Part shown: piece by piece, positions 1 to 8,783 of the stretch
How positions within the stretch are numbered: the first letter of the stretch is position 1
Layout of the letters: each line of letters opens with the position of its first letter
Source of the DNA: Planctomycetes bacterium UBA2386
Lineage (GTDB): Bacteria > Planctomycetota > UBA1135 > UBA2386
DNA length: 16,214 nucleotides
Direction: 5' to 3'
NCBI GenBank assembly: GCA_002343845.1
Contig: DDSQ01000071.1
Span: 1-16,214 of the forward strand
Notes under the pieces: model-generated
Told to the model about the DNA's origin: nothing
What the model saw: the letters and a program-made list of their open reading frames with translations, nothing else
The model's database searches: none
Made by a program: the position numbers and the translations under genes

Positions 1-599
1 CCCTTGTCGAACTGCATGCCCTCGAGCAGGTCAACCTCGGTCGTCAGGCTCTTGCCCTCCTCGACCGTGATCACGCCGTTCTCGCCGCCGACCTTCTTCA
101 TCGCGTCGGCGAGCTTCTCGCCGACCTCGGGGTCGTTGTTGCCCGAGATCGTCGCGACCTGCTTGATCGCCTTGTACTCGTTGGCCGGAACAGCCTTCTT
201 CATCGCCTTCAGTTCGTCGACGAGCGTCTGCGTCGCCGCGCGGATGCCCTTGATCAACTCGGCGTGGTTGGCGCCGGCGGTCAGGTACTTCATCCCCTCT
301 TCGCAGATCGCGTGCGCCAGCAGCGTCGCCGTCGTCGTGCCGTCGCCGGCCGCGTCGGACGTCTTGCTGGCCGCTTCGCGCACCAGCTTGGCGCCCATGT
401 TCTCGTACTTGTCGGTGAGCTCGATCTCCTCGGCGACCGTGACACCGTCCTTGGTCACCGTCGGGCCGCCCCAGCCCTTGTCGAGAACGGCGTTGCGGCC
501 ACGGGGGCCGAGGGTGGAGACGACGGCTTTCGCCAGCTTGGCGACGCCGCGCAGCACGGCTTCGCGGGCGTCGTTTTCGAACACCAGTTGTTTGACCAT
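1..599 (-). CDS. groEL: 60 kDa chaperonin GroEL (5' part; 3' end outside window)
   Basis: ATP-dependent cytosolic chaperonin ring subunit that encloses unfolded proteins. The minus-strand translation starts [19 protein letters not shown] and runs through the conserved N-terminal equatorial domain: [12 protein letters not shown], then [14 protein letters not shown], then the nucleotide-binding GDGTTTAT motif near residue 86, then ATISGNND and GVITVEEG entering the intermediate/apical region. About 199 codons are present; family members are about 540 residues, so roughly two thirds lies beyond the left edge. The ATG at 599-597 is preceded by TGAGG with 5-nt spacing. No groES is seen upstream, where the next gene is divergent; groES could lie elsewhere. 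No CIRCE-type inverted repeat was found in the leader. Identity is nearly certain. Whether it is the only groEL copy cannot be judged here. Confidence 0.97.
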   Translation of the reverse strand, partial: MVKQLVFENDAREAVLRGVAKLAKAVVSTLGPRGRNAVLDKGWGGPTVTKDGVTVAEEIELTDKYENMGAKLVREAASKTSDAAGDGTTTATLLAHAICEEGMKYLTAGANHAELIKGIRAATQTLVDELKAMKKAVPANEYKAIKQVATISGNNDPEVGEKLADAMKKVGGENGVITVEEGKSLTTEVDLLEGMQFDK

Positions 600-604
600 C
601 ACAA

Positions 605-609
605 CCTCA
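605..609 (-). promoter_or_regulatory. Ribosome binding site of groEL
   Basis: On the minus strand TGAGG lies 5 nt before the groEL ATG at 599. It is a good Shine-Dalgarno match and supports this start, which also gives the standard GroEL N terminus. Confidence 0.7.
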
Positions 610-636
610 GGGGGGAATCTGGATACTGACGTGAAG

Positions 637-675
637 AGGGCGGCAGCGATGCCGCCCTTGGAAGGCGGCGCTGCC
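637..675 (-). promoter_or_regulatory. Structured groEL leader: two competing hairpins
   Basis: Two inverted repeats overlap in the groEL leader. The first is a 9-bp perfect stem, 637-645 pairing with 650-658, around a 4-nt loop. The second pairs GGCAGCG (642-648) with CGCTGCC (669-675), then CCGCC (652-656) with GGCGG (664-668), leaving a 3-nt bulge at 649-651. They share bases 642-658, so they cannot form together. The nearest stem ends about 38 nt before the groEL start. This could be a regulatory leader (attenuator or thermosensor) or simply a consequence of GC-rich sequence. The pairing is seen; the function is inferred. Confidence 0.35.
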
Positions 676-785
676 AGGAAGCGAGCTGCCCCGTAGCAGG
701 GCGGCTGCCGAATGGGCGCGCCGCAAAGCAACTGCGGTGCCGACACGGACCTCGCCAGCGACCCCACCGATCAGGACAGGCACAA

Positions 786-2102
786 GTGACTACAGAATCA
801 ATGGTTGAGACCTGTCAGCGCGCGTCCTCCGGGGCCTCGGCGCGGCGACGTCCGCGACAATCTGGCAGCAGTGCTTTCGGCCCGGTTCGCCGCTCGCGTC
901 ATTCTGGCATGGCCCCGCTCGTGGTGGTCGCGGCGATGGTTGCGCCGGCCGCCGCGCAGACGCACGACTGCGAACTGCTGCTGCGCGACGGCGCGGTGGT
1001 GCGCGCCACGTCGATGGTCGGCACCGCCGACGCGGGCTTCGAGATCACCACCGACACCACCACGCGACGCCTGGCAGCGGGCGAAGTGATCGCCGTGCTC
1101 GGGGTGCCGGCCGCGGCGTCGGCGCTGCCTGCGGTGCATCTCGCGGGTGGCGACGTCGTGTTCGGCGCGCTGGTCGGTGGCGATCCGACGGGCAACCGAC
1201 TCGAACTGCTTTCGCCGGTGCTCGGTCCGGTCGTGATCACCACGGATCGGCTGGCGGCGCTCGTTCCCTCCGGTGCTGCGGCAGCGGCCAACGTGCCGCT
1301 GCCCGCCGGGGTCGACGAGGCGCTGTTCGTTCGTGCGCGCACCGGGTTCGACGTGGTGGCCGGCACCTTGCACCAGTTCGGTGAGCAGGGCGTGCGCTTC
1401 CAACCCACGGGCGCGGACGCGGCGCGGTGGTACCGTCTCGACGAATTCGCGGCGCTGCGCTTGCGCGATGGCGCCGCGCGCGACGCCGGGCCGGGCACGC
1501 GCCTGCTGACGCGCGCTGGCGACCGAGTGCTCGTCGATGCGCTGCAGTGGACCCGCGACGGCGTGCGCTGCCGGCTAGAAGGGGGCGTCGAGACGGTGTT
1601 GCGTGCCTCCGATCTGGCGGCCGCCGCCTTCGCGCACGATGTCGTCTTCCTGGCCGACCTGCCGACGACGAAGGTGGAGGAGAGTGGCCACGACGGCGAG
1701 GTCGTGCACCCGTTCCGTCGTGACCACAGCGTGCTCGGCGCTCCGTTGGTCACGGCCGGGCGAACGGCGGCCAAGGGCTTCGGGGTGCATGCGCGTAGCC
1801 GGCTGACCTTCGTGGTCCCCGAAGGCGTGGCGCGGTTCTGGACGCGCGTCGGCTTCGACGACAGCGCCCTGCGCCTGCCCCTCGAGCCGCACGTCGATCT
1901 GCGCGTCGTCGTCGACGACCGCGTCGTGTTCGAGCGCCGCGACTACGCCGCGGGCGGTGTGCCGCTCGACATCGGTCCGCTGCCGGTGCGGAGCGGCGGC
2001 ACGGTGACGCTCGAAGTGGATCCGGGCCGCGGGCGCGATCTCGGCGATCGCATCAACTGGTTGCTGCCGGTGTTCCTGCCGGCCGCTTCGCGCCGGCCGT
2101 GA
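786..2102 (+). CDS. Secreted protein with C-terminal NPCBM-type domain
   Basis: Predicted exported protein of 438 residues. The N terminus has an Arg-rich stretch, then a hydrophobic segment (about residues 42-58, MAPLVVVAAMVAPAAAQ) ending in an Ala-X-Ala-like cleavage site. The middle (about 60-290) is beta-rich and unrecognised, beginning with a DCELLLRDGAVV-type strand pair. Residues about 295-436 match the NPCBM (novel putative carbohydrate-binding module) pattern: GFGVHARSRLTF, then FWTRVGFDD, then VDLRVVVDDRVVFE, ending DRINWLLPVFLP. NPCBM domains are linked to glycan binding, so a cell-surface role is inferred; no catalytic domain is seen. Start choice is uncertain: GTG 786 has AGGA 9 nt upstream and supplies the basic n-region, but codons 786-908 have visibly lower third-position GC than the rest, so ATG 909 is a real alternative. 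Its 3' end overlaps the downstream VWA gene (GTGA). Confidence 0.8.
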   Translation: MTTESMVETCQRASSGASARRRPRQSGSSAFGPVRRSRHSGMAPLVVVAAMVAPAAAQTHDCELLLRDGAVVRATSMVGTADAGFEITTDTTTRRLAAGEVIAVLGVPAAASALPAVHLAGGDVVFGALVGGDPTGNRLELLSPVLGPVVITTDRLAALVPSGAAAAANVPLPAGVDEALFVRARTGFDVVAGTLHQFGEQGVRFQPTGADAARWYRLDEFAALRLRDGAARDAGPGTRLLTRAGDRVLVDALQWTRDGVRCRLEGGVETVLRASDLAAAAFAHDVVFLADLPTTKVEESGHDGEVVHPFRRDHSVLGAPLVTAGRTAAKGFGVHARSRLTFVVPEGVARFWTRVGFDDSALRLPLEPHVDLRVVVDDRVVFERRDYAAGGVPLDIGPLPVRSGGTVTLEVDPGRGRDLGDRINWLLPVFLPAASRRP

Positions 2103-4348
2103 TCGTCGTCGTTCTGGTTCTGCTCGTCGTCGCCGCTGGCGGCCTGTTGCTGCGCCGGCAGCTGGCGGCGCCCGCGCGCTGGACGGCGTGGAGCGTGGCG
2201 CTCGCGTTCGCGGCGGCCTGCCTGCTGCTGCCCGAGTCGACGTGGCGCTCCGCGACGGCGGCCCCGGCGGGCTCGGAACTCGCCGGAACGGTGCCGGCGA
2301 TGCGCACGCGTGCTTTGACTGCGAGTGCCGCTGCCGGTCCGCGGGCCAGCGACGTGCGCCTGTACTGGCAACGCGGGGCCGTGCCCGCCGACGAACGTGG
2401 TCTCGGCGCGCTGGTCGCGATGCCCGAACCGCTGCCGCTGCAGCCGGACGCCATCCAGGTGCGCTGCCTCGGGCTCGCGAGCCAGGGGCGGCCCGTGCTG
2501 CTCGAGTTCGTGTCGCCGGCCTTGGCGACGCCGATCGCGGGCGAACTGCGCGTGCTCGCCGAGGGTGTCGTCGTGGCCCGGGGCGCCATCGGCGCGGGCG
2601 ACGGCGCGCACACGCTCGAGTTCGTACCGAAGACCGCCGGCGTCCATCGCCTCGAGTGGGCTGCAAACGTCGCCGGGCACGAACTGCGCGCGGTCGGAAC
2701 GCTGGCGATCGCGCCGGCGACGCCGGTGCTGGTCGTCGGCGGCGATGCGGCGCTGGCTGCCGCACTGCAGGTGCAGGGCGTCGACGTCGTTTCGCTCGAG
2801 ACGTTGCCCGAGTCGCTCGAGCCGTTCGCGGCGATCGTCGTCAGCCGGCCACTCGGCGCCGCCGAGCAGCTGATCCTCGCCAACGCGGTGCGCGACGGGC
2901 GCGGTGCCTTCGTGCTCGGGCCCGCGTTTCCCGCGCCGGGCGAACCGCTCGCCGAACTGCTGCCGGTGCGTCCGTTGCCGCGGGCGACCGGGACCGGGCG
3001 GCCCACGGCCGGTGGTCCCGGCGTCGGGGGTGGCGATGCGGGCTCGAAGCCGCCCGACGGGCCGCCGCGCGGCGACGTTGGCGCCCGCACCACGCCGAGT
3101 GCGGAGCCGATCGTAGTCGACAAACGCGCGATCGCGATGGTCCTCGTCGTCGACCGTTCGGGCAGCATGGGCGAACGCGTCGGCGGCGGCGTCACGAAGA
3201 TGAGCCTCGCCAAGACCAGTGCCCTGCGTACCGCGCAGGCACTCGGCGAAGGCGATGCCGTCGCGGTCGTCACCTTCGGCAACAAGAACCAGCCGGTCAC
3301 CGTGCTGCCGATGACCGACGCCGCCGATCTGGCGACGGTGCGCGCGGGCATCGAGCGGCTCGCGCATTCCGCCGAACAGACGTTCCTGCTCGGCGGCCTG
3401 CGGCGCGCGCACGAACTGCTGCAGCCGAGCAAGGCCGCGGTGAAGCACGTCGTCGTGATCACCGACGGCGAGTTCCGCATCGAAGAGGACGTGGCGCTGG
3501 GCGCTGAGGCGCACCAGATGCGAAGCAACGGGATGACGCTGTCGATGATCTCGATCGTCGACCAGAACACCGACTCGCAGTTCCTGGTGGTCGCGGAACG
3601 GGTGACCCAGGACGGCGGCGGCCAGTTCTTCCAGGTGCGCGACGCGACTGCGGTACCCGCCTTGGTCAGTGCCGAAGTCACGCGCTCGTTGACGCGCGCC
3701 GGGCGCGCCCCGAAGTCGGGCGACGGTGGTGGACCCGGGGCGGACGGACCGCGTGGCGCACCGGATCCGTCGCCTGCACCAGCACCGTCGCCGCCGACGA
3801 CGGAACGGCCGCGGCTGGTCGTGCGCGCCGTTGCGCAGTCCGCACTGCTCATACCCGAGCCCGCAACGTGGCCGACGCTCGGCGACGCGGTGCCCGCCAC
3901 CGCTCCGCTCGACGCGCAAGTGCTGTTGATCGCGGGCGACGACGGCTGGCCGTTGCTCGCGTTCAGCAACCGCGGTCTCGGGCGCGTCGGCGCGTTCGCC
4001 GCGGATCTCGCCGGCGAAGCGGGCGCCGAGTTCCGCCGCGAGACGGCGTTCCCGGCGCGCCTGGCGAGCTGGGTCCAGCACCTCTTGCCGTCGCGGCTGA
4101 CGAGCGCGCCCGTGCCGCTGCTCGTCGAGCACCTGGTCACGCCGCCGGCACCGACGCCGCGCGATGCCGAAGCGCTCGCGGTGCTCGCGGGGGCTGCGCC
4201 GGTCACGCCGAGCGCGTGGCCCGAACCGACCCCGGTCTGGGTGCGCGAACCCGCGACTGCGGCCGACTTCGCGCCGTGGCTGATCGCCCTGCTCGTGCTG
4301 CTCGCGGTGGTGGAGCGGCTCGTCGGCGTGCGGTTGCGGCGCGCCTAA
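2099..4348 (+). CDS. Membrane-anchored VWA protein with glutamine-amidotransferase-like halves
   Basis: A 749-residue protein that appears to belong to the large VWA membrane proteins related to COG5426. Two N-terminal membrane segments (about 2-17 and 30-46) precede a beta-sandwich-like region (about 100-200). A Rossmann-like strand set (about 203-295) follows, with the RGAFVLGP and PLAELLPV pattern typical of the amidotransferase-like fold. A Gly/Pro-rich linker (about 298-338) leads into the VWA domain (about 345-540) with MIDAS motif DRSGSMG (D352) and ITDGEF (D456). A second Pro-rich linker precedes the GLGRVGAFAADLAG segment that normally completes the amidotransferase-like half, then a final TM helix (about 724-742). 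The VWA domain therefore looks inserted into the other fold. I see no catalytic Cys triad, so binding or assembly is likelier than catalysis. GTG 2099 overlaps the previous stop by 4 nt, implying translational coupling. Its stop overlaps the convergent gene's stop. Confidence 0.85.
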   Translation: MIVVVLVLLVVAAGGLLLRRQLAAPARWTAWSVALAFAAACLLLPESTWRSATAAPAGSELAGTVPAMRTRALTASAAAGPRASDVRLYWQRGAVPADERGLGALVAMPEPLPLQPDAIQVRCLGLASQGRPVLLEFVSPALATPIAGELRVLAEGVVVARGAIGAGDGAHTLEFVPKTAGVHRLEWAANVAGHELRAVGTLAIAPATPVLVVGGDAALAAALQVQGVDVVSLETLPESLEPFAAIVVSRPLGAAEQLILANAVRDGRGAFVLGPAFPAPGEPLAELLPVRPLPRATGTGRPTAGGPGVGGGDAGSKPPDGPPRGDVGARTTPSAEPIVVDKRAIAMVLVVDRSGSMGERVGGGVTKMSLAKTSALRTAQALGEGDAVAVVTFGNKNQPVTVLPMTDAADLATVRAGIERLAHSAEQTFLLGGLRRAHELLQPSKAAVKHVVVITDGEFRIEEDVALGAEAHQMRSNGMTLSMISIVDQNTDSQFLVVAERVTQDGGGQFFQVRDATAVPALVSAEVTRSLTRAGRAPKSGDGGGPGADGPRGAPDPSPAPAPSPPTTERPRLVVRAVAQSALLIPEPATWPTLGDAVPATAPLDAQVLLIAGDDGWPLLAFSNRGLGRVGAFAADLAGEAGAEFRRETAFPARLASWVQHLLPSRLTSAPVPLLVEHLVTPPAPTPRDAEALAVLAGAAPVTPSAWPEPTPVWVREPATAADFAPWLIALLVLLAVVERLVGVRLRRA

Positions 4349-5331
4349 GGCCGCCGCGCGACCTCGACCGCCCACGTCGTCTCGTGCCGCCAGACCTCGG
4401 TGCCCACCGCATTGAACTCGCGCACCGCATGGTTCTCCGCCACCAGCGTGTTGCCGTTCGGCAGGCGATCGGCATCGCTCGGCGAATGCAGCCCCGCAAG
4501 TTCCCAGACCACATTGTAGACCGAGTCGATCTCGACGACGCGACCCTCGTTGCGCAGCGTGACCAGCGTGTTGCCATTGGGCAGCCGGTCAGCGTCGTGC
4601 GCATTGGGCAGCCCGGTGAACTCGCGCACGACCAGCCCGAGCGGATCGACCTCGATCACGCGGTCGTGCTTGACGTCGGCGATCAGGGTCCGGCCGTTGG
4701 CCAGCCGGTCGACGTCGAACGGCCGGATCGACTCGGCGAACGACCAGACGATCGTGCCCGCGGCATCGACCTCGATCACGCGGCTGCCGAAGGCGTCGGC
4801 GATCAGCGTGTTGCCGTTCGGCAACCGGTCGGCGTCGTAGGGGTTCTTCAGGTCCTCGAACGACCACACGGTCTGCCCGCTCGGCGACACCTCGCGCACC
4901 CGGCTCACCGAGAACTCGGTGAGCAGCACGTTGCCGTTGGCGAGCGGCTCGACGTCCCAGACACCGAACACCTCGTCGAGATCCCACAGCACGTCGCCCG
5001 ACGCGTCGATCTGCAGCACGCGGTTGTCCGAGTAGTCGGCAATCCACGTGGTGGGCACGGCAGGCGGCGCCGGCGTCGGCACCGGCGTCGGCGTCGCGGG
5101 TGCGTTCGCGTCGCGGTCTTGGCCCTGCAGGGCGATCACGGCGACGACAGCGACGCCCGCGGCGGCCAGCCCGACGATCCACCAGTTCGCGGCCGCGCGA
5201 CGCGGTGGTGCGGCAGATGCGGCGATGCGGTGCGGCAGGTCCGGATCGTGAACGTCGCCGTGCAGTTCGTGCAGGGCGGCCTCGAGTTGCAGTTCGGCGG
5301 CGCGTTGCCGCGGGTCCACTTCGTCGGTCAT
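4345..5331 (-). CDS. Membrane-anchored beta-propeller protein, probable anti-sigma/sensor partner of the adjacent ECF sigma factor
   Basis: A 328-residue single-pass protein. Residues 1-48 are cytoplasmic and carry a helical motif (ALHELHG, then PDLPHRI) resembling the N terminus of sigma-linked planctomycetal membrane proteins. There is no Cys/His ZAS motif. One TM helix spans about 50-68, followed by a Pro/Thr stalk (78-94). Residues 96-328 are six repeats of exactly 40 residues with consensus D-x-D-R-L-P-N-G-N-T-L-I, then RVIEVD and a G-x-x-VW-x-F turn, like NHL or arylsulfotransferase-type propellers. The C terminus ends in register just before the motif that opens repeat 1, so the ring may close as six blades. 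The ATG at 5331-5329 overlaps the sigma gene's TGA (ATGA), supporting co-translation. The longer frame to 5514 lies inside the sigma gene and is not used. An anti-sigma role is inferred from position; the ligand is unknown. Confidence 0.8.
   Translation of the reverse strand: MTDEVDPRQRAAELQLEAALHELHGDVHDPDLPHRIAASAAPPRRAAANWWIVGLAAAGVAVVAVIALQGQDRDANAPATPTPVPTPAPPAVPTTWIADYSDNRVLQIDASGDVLWDLDEVFGVWDVEPLANGNVLLTEFSVSRVREVSPSGQTVWSFEDLKNPYDADRLPNGNTLIADAFGSRVIEVDAAGTIVWSFAESIRPFDVDRLANGRTLIADVKHDRVIEVDPLGLVVREFTGLPNAHDADRLPNGNTLVTLRNEGRVVEIDSVYNVVWELAGLHSPSDADRLPNGNTLVAENHAVREFNAVGTEVWRHETTWAVEVARRP
4441..5040 (-). repeat. 120-bp in-frame tandem repeat encoding propeller blades
   Basis: The segment encoding LPNGNTL recurs at exactly 120-bp intervals. 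On the plus strand the related motif (ttgccgttcgg and variants) starts near 4451, 4571, 4691, 4811 and 4931. The copies are diverged at DNA level, mostly at third positions, but are in perfect register with no indels. This points to old internal duplications kept by fold constraints rather than a recent expansion. Confidence 0.85.
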
Positions 5332-5876
5332 GGGAGCCTCTTGTCGATGCACGCGCGCAACGACTGCCGGGCGCGCTGCAACAGGGTCTTCAGGCCGTTG
5401 GGCTGCAGGCCCAACGCTGCCGCCGCGGCCTCGCGCGCCGCGGGGGCGTCGGCAGCGAGGCCGTAGCTGCGCACGACCGCCTGCCGCGCGCGTTCGGGCA
5501 GCGCGTCCAGGCACTGGCGCAAGGCCGCGAGCAAGGCCTCGCCGTCGTCACCGCCGCACTGCCGTTGCCAGAGTTCGTCGACCGCGTCGGCCAGCGCGAC
5601 AGCACCTCGATCGTCGCGGTGATGGCGCAACACCAGGAAGCGCGCCGTGCGCCGCAGGAACGTCGCCACCGCGGCAGCGGGCAGCGCCAGCACGCCCTTC
5701 TGCAGGGCGATGACGAACGCCTCCTGCGTCAGGTCGTCCGCCGTGTGCGGTCCGACGCCGTGCATGCGCAGGTAGCGGCGCAGCCCCGGCACGTGGTCGC
5801 GCACGAGCGCGTCCGCGGTCGGCGGAGGCGTCTCGATCGGCGTCGCAGCGCTCGTCGGCATGCCGTCTGATGCCAT
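5328..5876 (-). CDS. RNA polymerase ECF-type sigma-70 factor
   Basis: A 182-residue ECF sigma factor that directs RNA polymerase to alternative promoters. A Pro/Thr-rich N-terminal leader (1-20) precedes region 2 (about 22-90), with the typical DDLTQEAFVIAL helix near 47-58 and the FLRRTARFLVLRH segment near 86-98. Region 4 (about 120-178) contains LDALPERARQAVV and a helix-turn-helix ending LKTLLQRARQSLRACI. The HTH is Ala-rich and atypical (AAAALGLQPNGLKTLL). ATG 5876 is chosen because it gives a compact product; an upstream in-frame ATG at 5933 would add 19 unlikely residues. No strong Shine-Dalgarno is visible. The stop TGA overlaps the ATG of the propeller gene, a classic sigma/anti-sigma arrangement. 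Its target promoters are unknown. Confidence 0.88.
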   Translation of the reverse strand: MASDGMPTSAATPIETPPPTADALVRDHVPGLRRYLRMHGVGPHTADDLTQEAFVIALQKGVLALPAAAVATFLRRTARFLVLRHHRDDRGAVALADAVDELWQRQCGGDDGEALLAALRQCLDALPERARQAVVRSYGLAADAPAAREAAAAALGLQPNGLKTLLQRARQSLRACIDKRLP

Positions 5877-5880
5877 GGAT

Positions 5881-5934
5881 CGGCACAGGCTATTCAACGA
5901 AACCCGCTTCGTGCCGCCGATCGGTGCTTGCACC
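5881..5934. promoter_or_regulatory. Divergent intergenic region with nested inverted repeats
   Basis: The short gap between the divergent sigma-factor and symporter units holds two inverted repeats. CGGCAC (5881-5886) pairs with GTGCCG (5911-5916), enclosing a second pair ACGAA (5897-5901) and TTCGT (5908-5912). GGTGC-TT-GCACC occupies 5923-5934. These could be operators or promoter elements shared by both units. I could not assign convincing -35/-10 boxes on either strand. Confidence 0.3.
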
Positions 5935-5944
5935 CGCCGGACGG

Positions 5945-6246
5945 ATGCGTAACCAACGGGCCCGCATGCACGTTCCCGCTGCCGCGGACTTCCGGCGCGC
6001 GGCCGACGCCCGCTACTGGCGCGCCGCCGTTCGCCTGACCGTCGCCCTCCTCGTGGTCTGGGCCGCGCTCGGGCTCGGCTGCGGCGTCTGGTTCGCCGAC
6101 TGGCTCAACGGCTTCTCCCTCGGCGGCTTCCCGCTCGGCTTCTGGTTCGCGCAGCAGGGCGCGATCGTCGGCTTCGTGGTGTTGATCCTGGTGTATGCGC
6201 TGGCGATGCAGCGCCTCGACCGCCGCCACCGTCGCGAACTCGGCCG

Positions 6247-6250
<4 letters not shown>
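5945..6250 (+). CDS. Sodium:solute symporter small subunit (DUF4212 family)
   Basis: Small membrane protein of about 101 residues from ATG 5945, or 94 from ATG 5966. It matches the small-subunit family that accompanies VC_2705-type sodium:solute symporters. Visible hallmarks are YWRAAVRLTVALLVVWAALG (first TM helix), then GGFPLGFWFAQQGAIVGFVVLILVYAL, which is the family signature and second TM helix, ending in a basic RLDRRHRREL tail. Family members are usually 80-100 residues. ATG 5945 has GGA just upstream but at short spacing, and ATG 5966 has no clear RBS, so the start is uncertain. Its TGA overlaps the ATG of the large subunit, strongly implying that the two are co-translated and form one complex. 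Confidence 0.9.
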
Positions 6251-8038
<1,788 letters not shown>

Positions 8039-8040
<2 letters not shown>

Positions 8041-8050
8041 CGCCCGCGTC
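8039..8050. terminator. Short palindrome at a convergent gene junction
   Basis: GACGC-CC-GCGTC begins in the symporter stop codon and fills most of the 15-nt gap to the convergent lipoprotein gene. As RNA it allows only a 4-bp stem with a 4-nt loop and there is no T-run, so a terminator role is speculative. Confidence 0.2.
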
Positions 8051-8055
8051 GCGCG

Positions 8056-8745
8056 CTACTTGGCCGCCGGTGGCGTCACCGGCTTGTCGACCGTGATGTC
8101 GTCGCCGCGGTACTTCGGCCGCGTCTCGATCGGGTAGCGCCCCGGCACGGCGAGCAGTTCGCGCAGGCGGTCGAGGCCGGCGAACACGAAGTAGTCGCCC
8201 GCTGCCGGTCCGCCCTGCACGCGTGCGTGCCCGGTGACGAGGCCGACGAACGCCCAGGTGCCGTCGGTGGTACGGCACAGGACCGTGGCGCCAGGCGGCA
8301 CGGCCTGGCCGGGATCGCGCAGCGCGTCGCCCTCGACGCCCGGGCCGTGCGCGAGCACGACGGTGACTTCTTGCATGGTCTGGCCGTCCGGCGTCCACAC
8401 GACGCGCAGTTCGTCGTCGGGCGTCGGCGGCCGATCGAGAACGCGCGCGTGCTGCGTCTTCAGGTCGATCTCGGCGCGCGTCCAGCCGCCGCCGACGGCG
8501 ACCAGTTCGCCGGTCTCGATCAGCGGCGTGGGTCCGAGGAAGTAGTGCACGCGGCAGGGTCCGCTGGTCGCAGTGCGACCGCGCGTCAGCACGCCGAACT
8601 CGGTCGTCGCGCCGAACTCGATGCCGCCGGTGGTCTCGACCAGCGCGACCGGGCGATCGCGATCGACGTGGTGCTCGCCGGAGAAGAACCAGGTGCTGCA
8701 TCCTGGCAGCACGAGCAGGAGGGCCGCCACGCCAGCGCGTCGCAT
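8056..8745 (-). CDS. Putative lipoprotein of unknown function
   Basis: A 229-residue protein with a clear lipoprotein signal: MRR, a hydrophobic core, and the lipobox L13-P14-G15-C16. After processing it would be anchored by Cys16. The mature part looks beta-rich: residues about 27-60 (VALVETTGGIEFGATTEFGVL), about 110-125 (DELRVVWTPDGQTMQEVTVVL) and about 160-200 (GTWAFVGLVTGHARV, then GDYFVFAGLDRLREL). I do not recognise the family. The start ATG 8745-8743 is chosen because it places the lipobox correctly; the same frame extends upstream through the MATE gene only as a shadow. It lies 38 nt downstream of the MATE gene on the same strand, so co-transcription is likely. The reason for the pairing is unknown. 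Confidence 0.8.
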   Translation of the reverse strand: MRRAGVAALLLVLPGCSTWFFSGEHHVDRDRPVALVETTGGIEFGATTEFGVLTRGRTATSGPCRVHYFLGPTPLIETGELVAVGGGWTRAEIDLKTQHARVLDRPPTPDDELRVVWTPDGQTMQEVTVVLAHGPGVEGDALRDPGQAVPPGATVLCRTTDGTWAFVGLVTGHARVQGGPAAGDYFVFAGLDRLRELLAVPGRYPIETRPKYRGDDITVDKPVTPPAAK

Positions 8746-8783
8746 CGCGGCAGCGTAGGCGTGATGGCGGCCGGCGTCGACCG

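Noticed and set aside
4..696. A 230-residue plus-strand open frame across the groEL region
   Set aside because: Antisense shadow of groEL, whose minus-strand translation is unmistakable.
600..785. CIRCE operator (TTAGCACTC-N9-GAGTGCTAA) upstream of groEL
   Set aside because: Looked for on both strands and not found, even as a half site.
1943..4375. Long minus-strand open frames (810 and 717 residues) opposite the VWA gene
   Set aside because: Arg/Pro/Ala-rich translations with no recognisable motifs; they are antisense shadows caused by high GC and strongly biased third positions, while the plus frame has complete VWA motifs.
5060..5100. GGCGTC/GGCACC-rich short repeat as a possible regulatory or recombination element
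   Set aside because: It encodes the Thr-Pro-Val-Pro stalk of the propeller protein; the repetition follows from the amino-acid content.
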